A stretch of 43,514 nucleotides of DNA from a virus, in the IMG/VR virus record IMGVR_UViG_3300043772_002428, positions 1-43,514 of that record, one strand, 5' to 3'. Shown here in pieces: positions 42,243 through 43,514 of this stretch (position 1 is its first letter; every line of letters starts with the position of its first letter). Under the pieces are notes generated by a model. The model saw only the letters and a list, made by a program, of their open reading frames with translations. It made no database searches and had not been told where the DNA came from. The translations under genes were made by a program, and so were the position numbers.

Positions 42243-43514
42243 TGGCAGACGATTTAAACGATTATTACAAAAACTATAACTACGGTGGTCGTAAACCCAT
42301 CTACATCAAAGAGGAAGATCTGCGTACAGATCAACTTGATAAACTAATCAAAAGCGATGTGTTCTGCATTATCCCATGGATCCATATGCATGCCTTTCCC
42401 GACGGTCGTGCTTACCCTTGTTGCTTAAGTGAACCTCAACATCCAATTGGTAGTTTGAATCATACTAGCATGAAGGAAATTTGGAATGATCAGCCTCTTC
42501 GTGACATGCGAAAGAACATGCTTGAAGAAAAATCTTGCAAAGAATGCACAAAATGTTATGAACAAGAACAGTCAAAGCTTTTTAGTATGCGTGAGAGTTC
42601 CAATAAGAATTTTGGGCATCATATCGGCTTAGTCGATCAAACTAAAACCGACGGAACATTTGAAGACTTTAAACTACGGTACTACGACATACGTTTTAGC
42701 AATCTTTGTAATTTTGCTTGCAGGACCTGCGGTAGTATATTTTCTTCCAATTGGTATGCCGACGAGAAAAAAGCAGGTTGGGATCCACAACACCCAGTAA
42801 TTATGTATGCAGGCCGCAACGAGGATGATATGTGGGAACAGATGCAAGAACATATCCCTCATTTAGAGCAAATTTATTGGGCCGGGGGTGAGCCTTTGAT
42901 TATGAAAGAACACTGGAAAGTTCTTGATGAACTTGTGAAACGCGAAATGTTCCATGTTCGTTTAATATATAACACAAACTTCTCAGAGATGAAATTCAAG
43001 AGTCGAGAAGTGTTTGAAATGTGGAAGCTGTTTGATTGTGTTAGTATTGGCGCAAGTCTTGACGGTAATTATGCTCGGGGTGAATATATTCGTAAAGGGC
43101 AGGATTGGAAACAAACTGTTGAGAATCGTGAACGTATGATCGAAGTTTGTCCTAATGTGGATTTTTATGTTAGTAGCACAGTCAGTATGATGAACGTTTT
43201 ACATATAACAGACTTTCACCGTGAATGGGCAGACTTAGGTCTACTACGCCCAATGGATTGGAATATTAACATTTTGCAGCATCCACATCGATATCGAGTT
43301 GATGTTTTGCCACAGCATCTTAAAGAACAAGCTAAAGCAAAGATTGAAGAACATCTCGAGTGGTTGAGACCACTTGATTCTCTACAACGTGCAACCAGTG
43401 GATATGAGGGCGTTATCAACTTTATGATGCAACAAGACAGCACTTATTTGATCCCAGAATTTTTCAAATACAACAATCTAATAGACGATGTTCGCAAAGA
43501 AGACTTTTTCAAAG
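42242..43514 (+). CDS. radical SAM protein with N-terminal SPASM-type motif (C-terminus cut by window edge)
   Basis: The frame is open from an ATG overlapping the upstream TAA (TAATG) to the window end, giving 424 visible residues. The N-terminal block reads as a full SPASM-like motif: C42 (FCIIPW), a DGRAYPCC segment with C60/C61, a KEIW turn, then C99, C102 and C105 (SCKECTKC). The radical SAM motif is C156-x3-C160-x2-C163 (LCNFACRTC), followed by AGGEPLIM and IYNTNFS. It is the most SPASM-like of the five permuted proteins here. The rest is a helical region with WNINILQHPHRY. It is likely near complete. Its position directly after another radical SAM gene suggests consecutive steps or heteromeric work on one substrate. 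Confidence 0.87.
   Translation, partial: MADDLNDYYKNYNYGGRKPIYIKEEDLRTDQLDKLIKSDVFCIIPWIHMHAFPDGRAYPCCLSEPQHPIGSLNHTSMKEIWNDQPLRDMRKNMLEEKSCKECTKCYEQEQSKLFSMRESSNKNFGHHIGLVDQTKTDGTFEDFKLRYYDIRFSNLCNFACRTCGSIFSSNWYADEKKAGWDPQHPVIMYAGRNEDDMWEQMQEHIPHLEQIYWAGGEPLIMKEHWKVLDELVKREMFHVRLIYNTNFSEMKFKSREVFEMWKLFDCVSIGASLDGNYARGEYIRKGQDWKQTVENRERMIEVCPNVDFYVSSTVSMMNVLHITDFHREWADLGLLRPMDWNINILQHPHRYRVDVLPQHLKEQAKAKIEEHLEWLRPLDSLQRATSGYEGVINFMMQQDSTYLIPEFFKYNNLIDDVRKEDFFK

Noticed and set aside
1-43514. CRISPR arrays, tRNA genes, insertion sequences, integrase or attachment sites
   Set aside because: Reading through the intergenic gaps showed no regular repeat-spacer pattern, no cloverleaf-like segment and no transposase or integrase motif; nearly all sequence is coding.

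Overview
The window is part of an AT-rich genome of a T4-superfamily contractile-tailed phage (myovirus). The diagnostic genes are a gp55-type late sigma factor, the gp46/gp47 recombination nuclease pair, and a baseplate run containing recognisable gp53, gp5, gp25 and gp6. No host gene, tRNA, integrase, insertion sequence or CRISPR array was seen. The host cannot be read from the sequence. The AT-rich composition, the expanded baseplate proteins and the large set of radical SAM and glycosyltransferase genes resemble marine cyanophages or SAR11 phages, but that is inference.

Left arm (1-6916, minus strand). A tight leftward operon runs gp55, gp47, a short SDR-like oxidoreductase, a radical SAM enzyme, gp46 and two more radical SAM enzymes, the last cut by the window edge. 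Genes overlap or are separated by 17 bases at most. A sigma70-like promoter (TTGACA, 18 bp, TAGTAT) lies at 6940-6969. The gp55 reading frame has no ATG at its beginning. It appears to start at an ATT codon (6914-6916) placed 6 nt after a perfect AAGGAG.

Centre (7000-35177, plus strand). The late virion module holds a probable tube-cap protein (gp48-like), gp53, a 943-aa hub-type protein, gp5 with a C-terminal muralytic-like domain, gp25, a long gp6, and a 13.7-kb gene for a 4562-aa tail or baseplate protein. The giant protein contains a YHYH-like domain, a seven-blade FG-GAP-type propeller and repeated beta modules. Fibre and other virion proteins follow. T4-type late promoter octamers (N-ATAAATA) precede several of these genes.

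Right arm (35178-43514, plus strand). A short intergenic region carries a perfect-consensus sigma70 promoter (TTGACA, 18 bp, TATAAT) whose -10 box is the centre of a 33-bp dyad. Downstream lies a chain of mostly overlapping genes: a small unknown, two paralogous glycosyltransferase-like proteins, a small unknown, a third glycosyltransferase-like protein, a radical SAM enzyme, a C-terminal fucosyltransferase/exostosin-like glycosyltransferase, and two more radical SAM enzymes, the last cut by the window edge.

The most unusual content is the set of six radical SAM proteins in 43.5 kb. Five carry a SPASM/twitch-type cysteine motif in front of the radical SAM core, and one carries it behind. They alternate with glycosyltransferases or sit beside an SDR, inside both the recombination operon and the right-arm cassette. 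I infer a phage-encoded glycan- or protein-modification pathway; its substrate is not visible in the sequence.
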